Positions 1 to 10,149 of a stretch of DNA of 64,000 nucleotides are shown here, piece after piece. Every line of letters starts with the position of its first letter. Position 1 is the first letter of the stretch. The notes beneath the pieces are model-generated. The model was not told the DNA's origin. It did no database searches and saw only the letters and a list, made by a program, of their open reading frames with translations. Made by a program: the position numbers and the translations under genes. This DNA is from an uncultured Pelagibacteraceae bacterium (GTDB lineage: Bacteria > Pseudomonadota > Alphaproteobacteria > Pelagibacterales > Pelagibacteraceae), in contig CACICB010000001.1 in the NCBI GenBank assembly GCA_902585045.1, positions 1-64,000 of the forward strand, in the 5' to 3' direction.

Positions 1-233
1 TCTTTAGTAACAGGATTAATAATCTTCACCAATGAATTTGGTCTTAAAAATTTATTAAAAACTTTCTGACTTAAATTATCATTTGCTGTATTAGTTAAAT
101 TTTTTTTAGATTTATCCTCTTTTGAAATATAAGCAAAACCTTTTGAATAATAAGGTTCTCTCTTTTCGAATTTTGAGTAATTTGAGCTACATGAAAAAAG
201 TAAAAAAGTTAAAATAATTATTTTAAATTTCAT
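1..233 (-). CDS. Partial lipoprotein, possibly RlpA-like septal ring protein (C-terminus outside window)
   Basis: Reverse strand reads MKFKIIILTFLLFSCSSNYSKFEKREPYYSKGFAYISKEDKS...LRPNSLVKIINPVTK: signal peptide with lipobox-like LFSC, then an RlpA-like NPVTK segment. Next to an MltB-like gene. Runs off the left edge. Confidence 0.5.
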   Translation of the reverse strand, partial: MKFKIIILTFLLFSCSSNYSKFEKREPYYSKGFAYISKEDKSKKNLTNTANDNLSQKVFNKFLRPNSLVKIINPVTK

Positions 234-1236
234 TTTTAAAATTTTCTTTTAATGTACAAACAGCAAGTGCAAATCTCAGAGATCTATTCCAGGTTAAAAT
301 CCTTTCATAATTATCAAATACAATATACGCTGGTGCATAGGTGTTTGCACCAGGTATTATATCCTTATCAGGAATTATAATTGCTGAGAGTGAATTGTTT
401 TTGAGATTTAATTTATCAAAATTATCTATATATTTTTTAAAAAAATTTACCTTTTTTTTATTAGATATGTTTTTTGCTGAAGAATTAAGATATTTTTTTG
501 GTATATTGTTTTTTAAATCTATTTTAAAAAAACAGGGTTGATTTTTTTTCCAGCCAATTCTTTTTAAATAATTTGCTGCAGATGCAAATGAATCCTCAGT
601 TTTTTTTAATTCAATAATACTATTATTATTATAATCAATAGCAAAATCCATTATTGTTCTAGGCATAAATTGAAAATTACCAAATGCTCCAGCCCAAGAA
701 CCATAAAGAATTTCTTTTTTAACAATACCTTTGTCTACTAAGTTAAGTAAAATAATTAATTCTTTTGTAAAAAATTCACTTCTTCTTTTATCAAAACTTA
801 ATGTAGCTAAAGATGAAATAATGTCCATTTTTCCTAAATATTTTCCGAAATTTGTTTCTATACCCATTAGGGCAAGTAGTAATTCTTTTTCAACATCAAA
901 TTCCTTTTCAATTTGATCAATTATTTTTTTTTCTTCTTTATATAGTCTTTTGCCTTCTAAAATTTTTTTTCTTGATGATCTTTTTTTAATATAAGTGAAA
1001 GTATCTTCGTAAAATTCTGGTTGATACCTATCATATTCAATAACTTTAGGTAAAAATTTTGCATCTGACATAACATCTTCCACTACTTTTTTTGATATAC
1101 CACTAGAAACAGCCTTTTCTTTGAATTCTAACAGCCAAGTATTAAAATCGTTTTTTACCGCATGAACATTAAAAATTGAAAAAATATTTAATAATAAAAT
1201 AAAAATTATTATTTTTAGCATTTTACTGATTATCAT
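223..1236 (-). CDS. mltB: Lytic murein transglycosylase, MltB-like
   Basis: Signal peptide; motifs ALMGIETNFGKYLG and GSWAGAFGNFQFMPRTIMDFAIDYN typical of MltB-type transglycosylases. Confidence 0.85.
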   Translation of the reverse strand: MIISKMLKIIIFILLLNIFSIFNVHAVKNDFNTWLLEFKEKAVSSGISKKVVEDVMSDAKFLPKVIEYDRYQPEFYEDTFTYIKKRSSRKKILEGKRLYKEEKKIIDQIEKEFDVEKELLLALMGIETNFGKYLGKMDIISSLATLSFDKRRSEFFTKELIILLNLVDKGIVKKEILYGSWAGAFGNFQFMPRTIMDFAIDYNNNSIIELKKTEDSFASAANYLKRIGWKKNQPCFFKIDLKNNIPKKYLNSSAKNISNKKKVNFFKKYIDNFDKLNLKNNSLSAIIIPDKDIIPGANTYAPAYIVFDNYERILTWNRSLRFALAVCTLKENFKNEI

Positions 1237-1327
1237 AATTGTTATTTTTTAACTAGTATAAGAAACTTATTACATAATCATTGTTATTTATTAACTTTGA
1301 TAGTAATAAGTATTGTGTTTACGATCA

Positions 1328-1417
1328 GGAGAGGTGGCTGAGCGGTTGAAAGCACTGGTCTTGAAAACCAGCAACGGGGCAACTCGTTCGTGGGTTCGAA
1401 TCCCACCCTCTCCGCCA
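1328..1417 (+). tRNA. tRNA-Ser (anticodon TGA)
   Basis: GGAGAGG...CTCTCCGCCA acceptor, anticodon loop CTTGAAA, variable arm, GGTTCGAATCC T-arm, encoded CCA. Confidence 0.95.
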
Positions 1418-1675
1418 TTATATTTTAAAATTTTTAAATATTTTAGATACTGTATTTTTTTCTATATTCTTTTGAAATTCATCAAAATTATAATAATTGA
1501 AAATAATCTCGTCCTCAAATTCCAAAAACTTTTCTAATTGTTTAAGCTGATCTACATTAAATGTATTAATGTATTTTTTTACAAATTTAGTTAATAAAAT
1601 ATCCATTTCTTTAGTTCCTCTATAAGAAGCTCTGTATAAAAGTTTTTTTTTAAATATTTCTAATTCCTCAGACAT
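1418..1675 (-). CDS. sdhE: FAD assembly factor SdhE
   Basis: Small protein with LYRASYRGTKEMDILL (RGxxE motif) and LEFEDEIIFNYY. Confidence 0.85.
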   Translation of the reverse strand: MSEELEIFKKKLLYRASYRGTKEMDILLTKFVKKYINTFNVDQLKQLEKFLEFEDEIIFNYYNFDEFQKNIEKNTVSKIFKNFKI

Positions 1676-1695
1676 ATTATAATATACATTATTAA

Positions 1696-3750
1696 ATGAA
1701 TTTACTCAAAAAAGAAAATATTTTTCATGATATTAAAAAATTAAAAGGAGTAGGTTCCGTCTTATCAAAATATTTGAAAAGAAAAAGAATTGAAAAAATA
1801 AAAGATATCATATTGAATTTGCCTTATTCTGAAACTGATAGATCAAAGATATCTAAATTAAACGAATTAGAGATTGGTAAGATACAGTCAGTAAAAGTTT
1901 TAGTTAAAAAATTAAATTTTCCAAGAGTTAGAAATCTTCCTAATAAAATAACTTGTGAAGATGATACAGGTCAGATTGATGTAGTTTACTTTAATAGTCG
2001 TGAAGGATATATAAGAAAAATATTCCCAATAAATAAATGGGTTATAATCAGCGGTAAAATAAATTTTTTTAAAAATAAATATCAAATTTCAAATCCCGAA
2101 TACGTTACTGGATTGGAAAATCAAGACTATGTAATTAAAAGTATACCTAAATATAATTTAACCAAGGGTATAAATGAAAAAAAATATAGATCTATAAGCG
2201 AACAAGTAATAAAAAACCTGCCTTTAATAGATGAATGGTTGGATGGCGCATTTATTAAAAATAATAAATTATTAAATTGGAATGAAGCTATTAAAAAATT
2301 ACATGAGTCTAATGATGCAAAAAATGTAAAATCACAGAGCTATCGAAGATTGGTATTTGATGAGATTTGTGCAAATCTATTAACATTATCAGAAAATAGA
2401 AAGAGAATTAAAAGGAAAAAAATTCCTAAAATTTTTAACGGCACTCTATCAGACCAGATTGTCAGAAAACTTCCTTTCAATCTTACCAAAAGCCAAGAAA
2501 AAGTTTTAAATGAAATTAATTCAGACCTTAAAAATAGTAAAAGAATGTTTAGAATTTTACAAGGTGACGTTGGCTCTGGTAAGACAATTGTATCCTTCTT
2601 ATCCATAGCTAATGTTCTTGAAAATAATTATCAGTGCGCATTAATGGCACCTACAGAAATATTATCTTTACAACATTTTAGTTTAGCTCAAAAAATTTTT
2701 AAACGTATAGATATAAGAATAGAACATTTGACTGGAAAGACTAATTATTCAAAAAGAAAGAAGATTTTAGAAGATCTTTCTAAAGGTAAAATAAATTTTC
2801 TTATTGGAACTCATTCCTTATTTCAAAAAAAAATTGAATTTAAAAATTTAGGTTATGTTATAATTGATGAACAACATAAGTTTGGTGTCAAACAAAGATC
2901 TGATCTAGCCAAGAAAGGAGGTCAAAATTGTGATCTATTATTAATGTCTGCCACACCTATACCTAGAACTATGATGATGTCGTTGTATGGTGATATGGAT
3001 ATTTCTAAAATAAATGAAAAGCCGTCAATAAGGAAAAAGATCATTACATTATCTAAGCCGGAAAAAAAAATTGATCAATTATGGCCTTATATAAAAAAAA
3101 ATTTAAATATTCAGAACCAGATTTTTTGGGTTTGTCCATTAATTAACGAGTCGAAATTTTTAGATTATTCCTCTGCAAAAAAAAGATTTGACCTGATTAA
3201 TAGACATTTTCCAAAAGAAACTGGCTTGATTCATGGAGCTTTAGATAAAGAAGAAAGAGAAAAAGTTCTAAATAAATTTTTAAAAAAAGAAATTAATATT
3301 CTTGTATCAACTACAGTTATTGAAGTTGGAATTGATTTTCCTAATGCGAACCTTATTGTAATTGAAAATGCCAATAAATTTGGTCTTGCACAACTTCATC
3401 AATTAAGAGGTAGAGTCGGTAGAGGCGCTGAACAGGGTGTATGTATTCTTTTATATAAAGAAGTATTAAGTAAAAATTCTATTAAAAGATTAAAAATTTT
3501 AAAAAATTCTGATGATGGATTTTATATTGCTGAAGAAGACCTCAAGTTAAGGGGTTTTGGTGATTTAATTGGTTATCAACAAAGTGGTTTGAAAAATTTT
3601 AGATTTGCTGACCCTTTAATTCATGAAGATTTATTTAGGTTAGCAGATGGATTTATAAAAAAGATAGAACAGAACGGAATAGAGAAATACAATTTTTTAT
3701 TAAAATTATTTGATAAGGCAGAAATAATTAACGTTGAAGATATTACTTAA
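1696..3750 (+). CDS. recG: ATP-dependent DNA helicase RecG
   Basis: 684 aa; LQGDVGSGKTIVSFL Walker A, IIDEQHKFGVKQR, SATPIPRTMMMSLYGDMDIS, GRVGRGAEQGVCILLY. Confidence 0.95.
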   Translation: MNLLKKENIFHDIKKLKGVGSVLSKYLKRKRIEKIKDIILNLPYSETDRSKISKLNELEIGKIQSVKVLVKKLNFPRVRNLPNKITCEDDTGQIDVVYFNSREGYIRKIFPINKWVIISGKINFFKNKYQISNPEYVTGLENQDYVIKSIPKYNLTKGINEKKYRSISEQVIKNLPLIDEWLDGAFIKNNKLLNWNEAIKKLHESNDAKNVKSQSYRRLVFDEICANLLTLSENRKRIKRKKIPKIFNGTLSDQIVRKLPFNLTKSQEKVLNEINSDLKNSKRMFRILQGDVGSGKTIVSFLSIANVLENNYQCALMAPTEILSLQHFSLAQKIFKRIDIRIEHLTGKTNYSKRKKILEDLSKGKINFLIGTHSLFQKKIEFKNLGYVIIDEQHKFGVKQRSDLAKKGGQNCDLLLMSATPIPRTMMMSLYGDMDISKINEKPSIRKKIITLSKPEKKIDQLWPYIKKNLNIQNQIFWVCPLINESKFLDYSSAKKRFDLINRHFPKETGLIHGALDKEEREKVLNKFLKKEINILVSTTVIEVGIDFPNANLIVIENANKFGLAQLHQLRGRVGRGAEQGVCILLYKEVLSKNSIKRLKILKNSDDGFYIAEEDLKLRGFGDLIGYQQSGLKNFRFADPLIHEDLFRLADGFIKKIEQNGIEKYNFLLKLFDKAEIINVEDIT

Positions 3751-4357
3751 TATTAGTTGTACCAGCTGAAACTATAAACTTTGAAGCCTGTTCAAATGAA
3801 ACATTTAAATAAATTAAATCTTTTTTAGGTACCATTAAAAGAAAACCGCTGGTAGGATTTGGTGTTGTTGGTACAAAAACATTGATTACATCTTCCTTAA
3901 TATTATCCTTGATTATTCCTTGATTTTCTTTAGTAGCAAAACCAACGGCCCAAACACCCTTTCTCGGGTACTCTAACAAGACAACACTTTTTTCGTTGTT
4001 GTCTGGTTTAGTAAAACTTTCAGTCATTTGACCGATAGCAGAATATATTGTTCTTAAAATTGGAATCTTTTTTAGTATATTGTTAAATAATTCAAAAAAT
4101 TTTTTACCTAAAAAGGAAAGAGAAAGCCAACCTATTATTGTTATAAAAAAAAGGGCAACTATAATTTCTAATCCTGGTATGTTGAATGGTAGATAGTTAT
4201 TTGGGTTTAATTCTTTAGGTATAATTTTACCTGAAACTCTTATAAAGAAGATTGTTAAATAAAGAGTGATGCCAATCGGTATCAGTACAACTACACCTGC
4301 TATAAAATTATTTCTTATTCTCGAAAATAACGATTTTTTGATATTATTTTTCTGCAT
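3743..4357 (-). CDS. DUF502 family membrane protein
   Basis: NFIAGVVVLIPIGITLYL, IPILRTIYSAIGQMTESF and FVPTTPNPTSGFLLMVPKKD are DUF502 signatures. Confidence 0.85.
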   Translation of the reverse strand: MQKNNIKKSLFSRIRNNFIAGVVVLIPIGITLYLTIFFIRVSGKIIPKELNPNNYLPFNIPGLEIIVALFFITIIGWLSLSFLGKKFFELFNNILKKIPILRTIYSAIGQMTESFTKPDNNEKSVVLLEYPRKGVWAVGFATKENQGIIKDNIKEDVINVFVPTTPNPTSGFLLMVPKKDLIYLNVSFEQASKFIVSAGTTNIK

Positions 4358-4434
4358 TTTAAGAATAACTTGAATAAATAATAAATATTATAATTAATAT
4401 AAAAATTGCAATTAATAATTTATTATTTAAAATC

Positions 4435-5280
4435 ATGAATCTTAATATGTATAACATAAACAGAAGAAAATTTCTTGGCTTATTTGGGTGTGGTTGTTGC
4501 TCAATAATATTACCGTCTTGTACTACTGTACCGATTACTGAGAGAAAGCAATTAAGTATAATTTCAGAGACAAAGATTAATAGACAAGCAGCACTAGCTT
4601 ACGAAAAATTCAAACAAAAAACAAAAATTATTACAACGGGTTCAAAATTTAAGGAAATTACGACTATAGGTAAAAAAATGGAAAATGCTGTAAGTTCTTT
4701 TTTTAGTAATCAGAATAAAGAAGATCCCACAACAAATTTTGAATGGGAATATGTCTTAGTAGATAATGATAAAATTGTAAATGCTTGGTGTATGCCAGGA
4801 GGAAAAATCGCAGTATATACTGGATTGTTAAAAGTTACCAAAAATAAGGATGCTTTATCAATTGTTATGGGTCATGAAATTGCACACGCAGTTGCTCGAC
4901 ATTCAATTGAAAGAGCAAGTCAAGCTATGACTGTAAATCTAGGAACAAGTATAGCTGATATATTTCTTGGTGGAGCTATAAATAGAACGCGAAATACTGT
5001 TGGACAAAATACTGGCTTAGATATTTTTCAAATTGGCATTATGAATCCATTTGGAAGAAAACAAGAGTCCGAAGCTGATTACTTAGGATTGATTTTTTCC
5101 TCACTTTCTGGATTCGATATTAGAGAGTCTGTAGAATTGTGGAGAAGAATGTCTCAAAATAAAAAAGGTAAAGAGGTACCAGTTTTTTTAAGCACTCATC
5201 CAAGTAGTAAAAAAAGAATAGAAAATTTAAAAGGCTGGATTAACGAAGTTATTATTAAATACCCACCAATAAAAATATAG
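4435..5280 (+). CDS. M48 family metallopeptidase with Tat-like/lipoprotein N-terminus
   Basis: HEIAHAVARHS (HExxH) and ESEADYLG; N-terminus NRRKFLGLFGCGCCSIILPSC resembles a twin-arginine signal plus lipobox. Confidence 0.9.
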   Translation: MNLNMYNINRRKFLGLFGCGCCSIILPSCTTVPITERKQLSIISETKINRQAALAYEKFKQKTKIITTGSKFKEITTIGKKMENAVSSFFSNQNKEDPTTNFEWEYVLVDNDKIVNAWCMPGGKIAVYTGLLKVTKNKDALSIVMGHEIAHAVARHSIERASQAMTVNLGTSIADIFLGGAINRTRNTVGQNTGLDIFQIGIMNPFGRKQESEADYLGLIFSSLSGFDIRESVELWRRMSQNKKGKEVPVFLSTHPSSKKRIENLKGWINEVIIKYPPIKI

Positions 5281-5284
5281 TTAC

Positions 5285-5360
5285 TGGTGAGCCCTGATGG
5301 ACTCGAACCATCGACACCCTCCTTAAAAGGGAGGTGCTCTACCAACTGAGCTAAGGGCCC
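5285..5360 (-). tRNA. tRNA-Lys (anticodon TTT)
   Basis: Reverse strand GGGCCCTTAGCTCAGTTGGTAGAGCACCTCCCTTTTAAGGAGGGTGTCGATGGTTCGAGTCCATCAGGGCTCACCA. Confidence 0.95.
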
Positions 5361-5404
5361 TTAAAATGGATCTTTTATAGATTTATTAAATAAATTTCAA
5401 ATAA

Positions 5405-6520
5405 TTAATCGAAAAAATTTATATATTTTTTATAAAATTTGTAAAATGTACCATCTTTAATACTTTTTCTAATTTCCCGCATAAATTGCTGATAAAAATA
5501 TATATTGTTGAGAGAAATTAACATTGAGGCCAACATTTCATCTGATCTTACCAAATGGTGTAAATAGCTTTTAGAGTAGCTACTAAGATATCTTATGTCG
5601 CACTCTGGATCCAAAGGCAACTTATCATTTGCAAACTTAGAATTTCTTATATTTAGTTTTCCTTTCCATGTAAAAGCTAGACCAGTTCTTCCTGATCTTG
5701 TAGGTAAAACACAATCAAACATGTCTACACCTTCTTTGACTGCTCCTAGAATATCTGAAGGCGTTCCTACACCCATTAAATATCTTGGTTTATCTTTAGG
5801 TAAAAAATCTACTGACTCACTTAAAATTTTAAACATATCATTCTGATTTTCGCCAACTGCTAGACCACCCATTGCATAACCATCAAATCCTATTTCTAAT
5901 AATTTATTAATACTTTCTTTTCTTAAATCCTTGAAGATCCCGCCTTGAACAATACCGAATAATGCTTTTGTTTTATTATTTCCAAATTCAATTTTGCACC
6001 TTTTAGCCCATTTTGTGGAAGTAGCAATTGCATTTGACAAAATTTTTTTATCTTTAGTAAGTTTAGGGCATTCATCTAAAACCATTAAAATATCTGAGTT
6101 AATTGCTTTTTGGACTTGAATGCTTTTCTCAGGACTTAAAATAATTTTTTTTCCATCTAAGTGAGATTTGAATATTGCTCCAATTTTAGGATCAATTTTA
6201 TTGAATTTAGAAAGTGACATTATTTGATATCCTCCAGAGTCAGTTAAGATTGGTTTTTGCCAGTTCATAAAGTCATGAAGTCCGTTAAATTTTTTTAAAA
6301 CTTCAATACCTGGCCTTAGCAACAAATGGTAGGTGTTCCCCAAAATAATATCTGTTTTAGTTTTTAAAACATCATCAGTAAACAAACCTTTTACGGTTCC
6401 TTGGGTTCCGACTGGCATAAAAGCAGGTGTTTTAATTATACCTCTTTTTGTTTTTATTAAACCAAGTCTTGCCTTGTCGTCTTGAGCTACTAACTCAAAA
6501 GAAAATTCATCTTTTAACAT
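5405..6520 (-). CDS. tgt: Queuine tRNA-ribosyltransferase
   Basis: TPAFMPVGTQGTVKG, LGNTYHLLLRPG, LTDSGGYQIMSL, YLMGVGTPSDILGAV, MFDCVLPTRSGRTG. Confidence 0.95.
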   Translation of the reverse strand: MLKDEFSFELVAQDDKARLGLIKTKRGIIKTPAFMPVGTQGTVKGLFTDDVLKTKTDIILGNTYHLLLRPGIEVLKKFNGLHDFMNWQKPILTDSGGYQIMSLSKFNKIDPKIGAIFKSHLDGKKIILSPEKSIQVQKAINSDILMVLDECPKLTKDKKILSNAIATSTKWAKRCKIEFGNNKTKALFGIVQGGIFKDLRKESINKLLEIGFDGYAMGGLAVGENQNDMFKILSESVDFLPKDKPRYLMGVGTPSDILGAVKEGVDMFDCVLPTRSGRTGLAFTWKGKLNIRNSKFANDKLPLDPECDIRYLSSYSKSYLHHLVRSDEMLASMLISLNNIYFYQQFMREIRKSIKDGTFYKFYKKYINFFD

Positions 6521-6526
6521 TGAGTT

Positions 6527-7081
6527 TTATTTTGATCTTATTGAAATGATCTTATCTGGGTTTGTTACAGCTCCAGAATTTGGATCGCCTCTTTTAATCT
6601 TATCGACAAATTCCATACCTTTAATAACTTTTCCAAAAGCAGAATATTGTCTATCTAAATGTGGGGCTGATTCAAAACAGATAAAAAATTGACTGTTTGC
6701 ACTATCAGGATCAGCTGAGCGAGCTGCAGACAAAACTCCTCTAACATGTGGAATGTCAGAAAACTCTGATTTTAAATTTGGTAAATCAGATCCACCCGTT
6801 CCTGCTAATGATAAATTAAAATCTGGTGAATTAGAATTACCAAATTTTACATCTCCAGTTTGAGCCATAAAACCATCTATAACCCTATGAAAAACAACTC
6901 CATCATATTTTTTGCCATTTGATAATTCTTTAAATCTCTTAACATGATTTGGCGCTTTGTCTGGATATAGTTCAATTTCAACCTCTCCATAAGTTAGTTT
7001 TAAAATCATTATCTCTTTTGCCATAACCTGATAATTATTTAAACTAAAAAAAAATACAAATAAATAAATAAATTTTTTCAT
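6527..7081 (-). CDS. Secreted cyclophilin-type peptidylprolyl isomerase
   Basis: Signal peptide; VVFHRVIDGFMAQTGD, NSQFFICFESAPHLDRQYSAFGKVIKGMEFVD. Confidence 0.92.
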   Translation of the reverse strand: MKKFIYLFVFFFSLNNYQVMAKEIMILKLTYGEVEIELYPDKAPNHVKRFKELSNGKKYDGVVFHRVIDGFMAQTGDVKFGNSNSPDFNLSLAGTGGSDLPNLKSEFSDIPHVRGVLSAARSADPDSANSQFFICFESAPHLDRQYSAFGKVIKGMEFVDKIKRGDPNSGAVTNPDKIISIRSK

Positions 7082-7569
7082 TAATATTTATTTTTTAACA
7101 TTTTGACAGCGTATTTTGTTACAAATCTATCTATATTTCCCCCAAGATTTGCAATTTCCTTTACAAATTTTGATGAAATAATTTGATTTTCAACATCTGA
7201 CATTAAAAACATCGTTTCAATTTTAGAATTTAATTTTTTATTCATACCTGCTAATTGAAATTCATACTCAAAATCAGATACTGCCCTTAAACCTCTTATT
7301 ATAGCCGATGCATTATATTTTTTGCAGAGTTCGATAGTTAAATTATCGAATGAAATAACTTTTATTTTCTTTTTACTCAGTTTTAAGTCTTTGAATAATG
7401 AATGATTAATAATATTAATTCTATCTTCAATTGAAAAAAAATAATTTTTATCTGTGTTATTAGTTGTAGCAACGATAAGTCGGTCAAATATTTTTAGCGA
7501 TTTTTTAATAACATCTATATGACCATAAGTAATAGGATCGAATGTACCAGGATAAACAGCTGTTTTCAT
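7081..7569 (-). CDS. coaD: Phosphopantetheine adenylyltransferase
   Basis: AVYPGTFDPITYGHIDVI, IIRGLRAVSDFEYEFQLAGMNK, ISSKFVKEIANLGG. Start taken at MKTAVYPG rather than the longer tracked ORF. Confidence 0.93.
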   Translation of the reverse strand: MKTAVYPGTFDPITYGHIDVIKKSLKIFDRLIVATTNNTDKNYFFSIEDRINIINHSLFKDLKLSKKKIKVISFDNLTIELCKKYNASAIIRGLRAVSDFEYEFQLAGMNKKLNSKIETMFLMSDVENQIISSKFVKEIANLGGNIDRFVTKYAVKMLKNKY

Positions 7570-7570
7570 T

Positions 7571-10144
7571 TTACTTAATGTTGTCCTCAATTTTTATTAC
7601 AGATACCACTTTTTCTGTTCCTGATAATTTTTTAATTCTTACACCCTGAGTGTTTCTACCTGCTATTCTAATTTCTTTTACAGCGCATCTCATTATGCTT
7701 CCTTTATCTGTAGACAAGAGGATTTCATCTGTATCGTTTACAACAATAGTTGAAGCAATATTTCCATTTCTAGGAGAGTTTATTATTCCAATAATTCCCT
7801 TTCCTCCTCTATTTGTCACTCTATAATCTAAGTAAGATGATCTTTTTCCATAACCGTTTTCAGAAACAGATAATATATATCTGTTTACAGCTTGTTTAAT
7901 TTTTTTATCTTTATTAATTATTTTATTATCAATTTGAGAGTTATCTAAAATTGAAAGAGATATAATTTTATCTTTATCGTTAAGTTTTAAACCTTTAATA
8001 CCTTTAGATGAGCGGCCTTTAAAAAGTCTTAATTTTTTTGATTTAAATCTTATACACTTTCCAAATTGAGTACTAAGTAAAATATCTTGATCATCATTAC
8101 ATATTTTAACACCAATGATCTTATCGTCTTGATCTAACTTCATTGCTATTTTTCCGCTATTATTAATATTAGTAAAATCCTCCAAAGTATTTTTTCTAAC
8201 ATTTCCCTTTGATGTTGCAAAAACTACCATTAATTTTTTCCATTCGGACTCATCCTCTGGTAAGGGCATAATTGAGCTTATTGAATGATGGCTTTTTAGA
8301 GGTAAAATATTAAATATTGATTTTCCTTTAGACGATGCTGTACCTTCAGGTATCTTATGAGCTTTAATCTTATAAACAAGGCCTTGAGTTGAGAAAAAAA
8401 GCACTGGCGTATGTGTATTTGCGGTGAAGATCTGAACAACAAAATCATCCTCTCTTGTTGAAATCCCAGATTTGCCTTTTCCACCCCTCTTTTGAGATTT
8501 TAAAGAACTTAGTGGTCCCCTTTTTATATATCCTTGATTTGTAATGTTAATTACTACCGACTCTTTTTGAATAGTTTCTTCTATATTGTAATTAAGCACT
8601 GCATCAATAATTTTTGTTTTTCTTGGGGAAGAAAATTTATCTTTTATCTTTGTTAATTCGTCAGTTATTAATTTATAAAGAGCTTTTTTTGAATTAATTA
8701 TTTTATTAAATTCTATAATAGATTTTGCAAGTAGAGAAATCTCAGTTTCGATTTCATTTATTCCGAAAGCCGTAAGTTTTTGCAGCCTTAATTCTAAAAT
8801 TGCATCAACCTGATTAATAGATAATTGATAACTTGAAATATTCTTTTTTTTTTCAATAAGAGAAATCATTTTAATACTTTTTTTTATTTTCCATTTTTTG
8901 GATAAAAGATTTTTTTTAGCTACATTAGTATCTTTAGAGTTTTTTATAATCTTTATAATTTCATCGATATTTTCAACAGCGGTTGCCAAACCTATTAGCA
9001 CATGGGCACGATTTTCTGCTTTTTTTAAATCGAATTTTACTCTTTTAATTACAGTTTCCTCTCTAAATTTCAGAAATTCAGAAATAAATTCTTTTAAATT
9101 TAAAATCTTTGGTTTTGAGTTTACTATAGCAAGTGTATTAAATCCGAATGAACTCTCTATATTAGTAAGTTTAAACAATTGTCTTCTAACAGTTTCAGGT
9201 TCTACACTTTTTCTTAGTTCAATCACTACTCTTATTCCCTCTCTGTTTGACTCATCTCTTAGGTCTCTAATCCCGTCAATTTTTTTATCTCTAACTAGTT
9301 GTGCAATCTTCTCAATTAATAATGATTTATTTACTTGATAAGGGATCGATTTAATAACTAAAGTTTCTCTACCACCTTTTTTTTCCTCAAATTCTATTTC
9401 CCCTCTGATTTTAAATGATCCTCTGCCTTTGTTATAACCTTGTTTAATAATATCTTTACCAATTATAACTCCTCCAGTTGGAAAATCTGGGCCAGGCACG
9501 TATTTCATTAATTGACTTATTGTTATTTCTTTATTGTTAATAAATGCTATCGTTGCATCTACTATTTCTCCTAAGTTGTGGGGTGGAATACTTGTAGCCA
9601 TACCTACTGCTATACCACCGGCACCATTTACTAAAATATTTGGATATTGTGATGGTAATACCTCAGGTTCTTTTTCAGTCTCATCATAGTTGCTTCGAAA
9701 ATTTACTGTATTTTTTTCAAGATCCTCAGTTAAAAATTGAGAAATCCTCCCAAGCTTAGTCTCTGTATACCTCATTGCTGCGGGGGGATCGCCATCAATA
9801 GAACCAAAATTTCCTTGACCAGCAATAAGTGGTAAACTCATTGAAAAATCTTGAACTAATCTTACTAAAGCGTCGTAAACTGATTGATCTCCGTGGGGGT
9901 GATATTTACCAATCACGTCACCAACTATTCTTGCTGATTTTCTAAAAGGCTTCGTCCAATCATAACCTCCTTTATACATTGCGTATATAATTCTTCTATG
10001 AACTGGTTTTAATCCGTCTCGAACGTCTGGAAGTGCTCTACTTACAATTACGCTCATCGCATAGGACAAGTAGGATGAGCTCATTTCATCTTGAACAAAT
10101 ATAGGTTTAAAGGATTTGTTATTTTCTGATTTGTTCTGTTCCAT
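7571..10144 (-). CDS. gyrA: DNA gyrase subunit A
   Basis: YAMSVIVSRALPDVRDGLKPVHRRIIYAM, GDVIGKYHPHGDQSVYDALVR, AMRYTETKL; C-terminal beta-pinwheel repeats. Confidence 0.97.
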   Translation of the reverse strand: MEQNKSENNKSFKPIFVQDEMSSSYLSYAMSVIVSRALPDVRDGLKPVHRRIIYAMYKGGYDWTKPFRKSARIVGDVIGKYHPHGDQSVYDALVRLVQDFSMSLPLIAGQGNFGSIDGDPPAAMRYTETKLGRISQFLTEDLEKNTVNFRSNYDETEKEPEVLPSQYPNILVNGAGGIAVGMATSIPPHNLGEIVDATIAFINNKEITISQLMKYVPGPDFPTGGVIIGKDIIKQGYNKGRGSFKIRGEIEFEEKKGGRETLVIKSIPYQVNKSLLIEKIAQLVRDKKIDGIRDLRDESNREGIRVVIELRKSVEPETVRRQLFKLTNIESSFGFNTLAIVNSKPKILNLKEFISEFLKFREETVIKRVKFDLKKAENRAHVLIGLATAVENIDEIIKIIKNSKDTNVAKKNLLSKKWKIKKSIKMISLIEKKKNISSYQLSINQVDAILELRLQKLTAFGINEIETEISLLAKSIIEFNKIINSKKALYKLITDELTKIKDKFSSPRKTKIIDAVLNYNIEETIQKESVVINITNQGYIKRGPLSSLKSQKRGGKGKSGISTREDDFVVQIFTANTHTPVLFFSTQGLVYKIKAHKIPEGTASSKGKSIFNILPLKSHHSISSIMPLPEDESEWKKLMVVFATSKGNVRKNTLEDFTNINNSGKIAMKLDQDDKIIGVKICNDDQDILLSTQFGKCIRFKSKKLRLFKGRSSKGIKGLKLNDKDKIISLSILDNSQIDNKIINKDKKIKQAVNRYILSVSENGYGKRSSYLDYRVTNRGGKGIIGIINSPRNGNIASTIVVNDTDEILLSTDKGSIMRCAVKEIRIAGRNTQGVRIKKLSGTEKVVSVIKIEDNIK

Positions 10145-10149
10145 GAAAA

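Noticed and set aside
1313-1537. 74-aa plus-strand ORF
   Set aside because: Reads through tRNA-Ser and antisense to sdhE; a product of the tRNA sequence.
4376-4428. 11-bp inverted repeat AAATAATAAAT/ATTTATTATTT upstream of the M48 gene
   Set aside because: Entirely A/T; repeats of this kind are expected often at this composition, so it carries little information without conservation data.
8296-8484. 62-aa minus-strand ORF inside gyrA
   Set aside because: Alternate frame inside gyrA, no independent support.
8898-9338. 146-aa plus-strand ORF
   Set aside because: Antisense to gyrA; low-complexity translation of AT-rich complementary strand with no recognisable motif.
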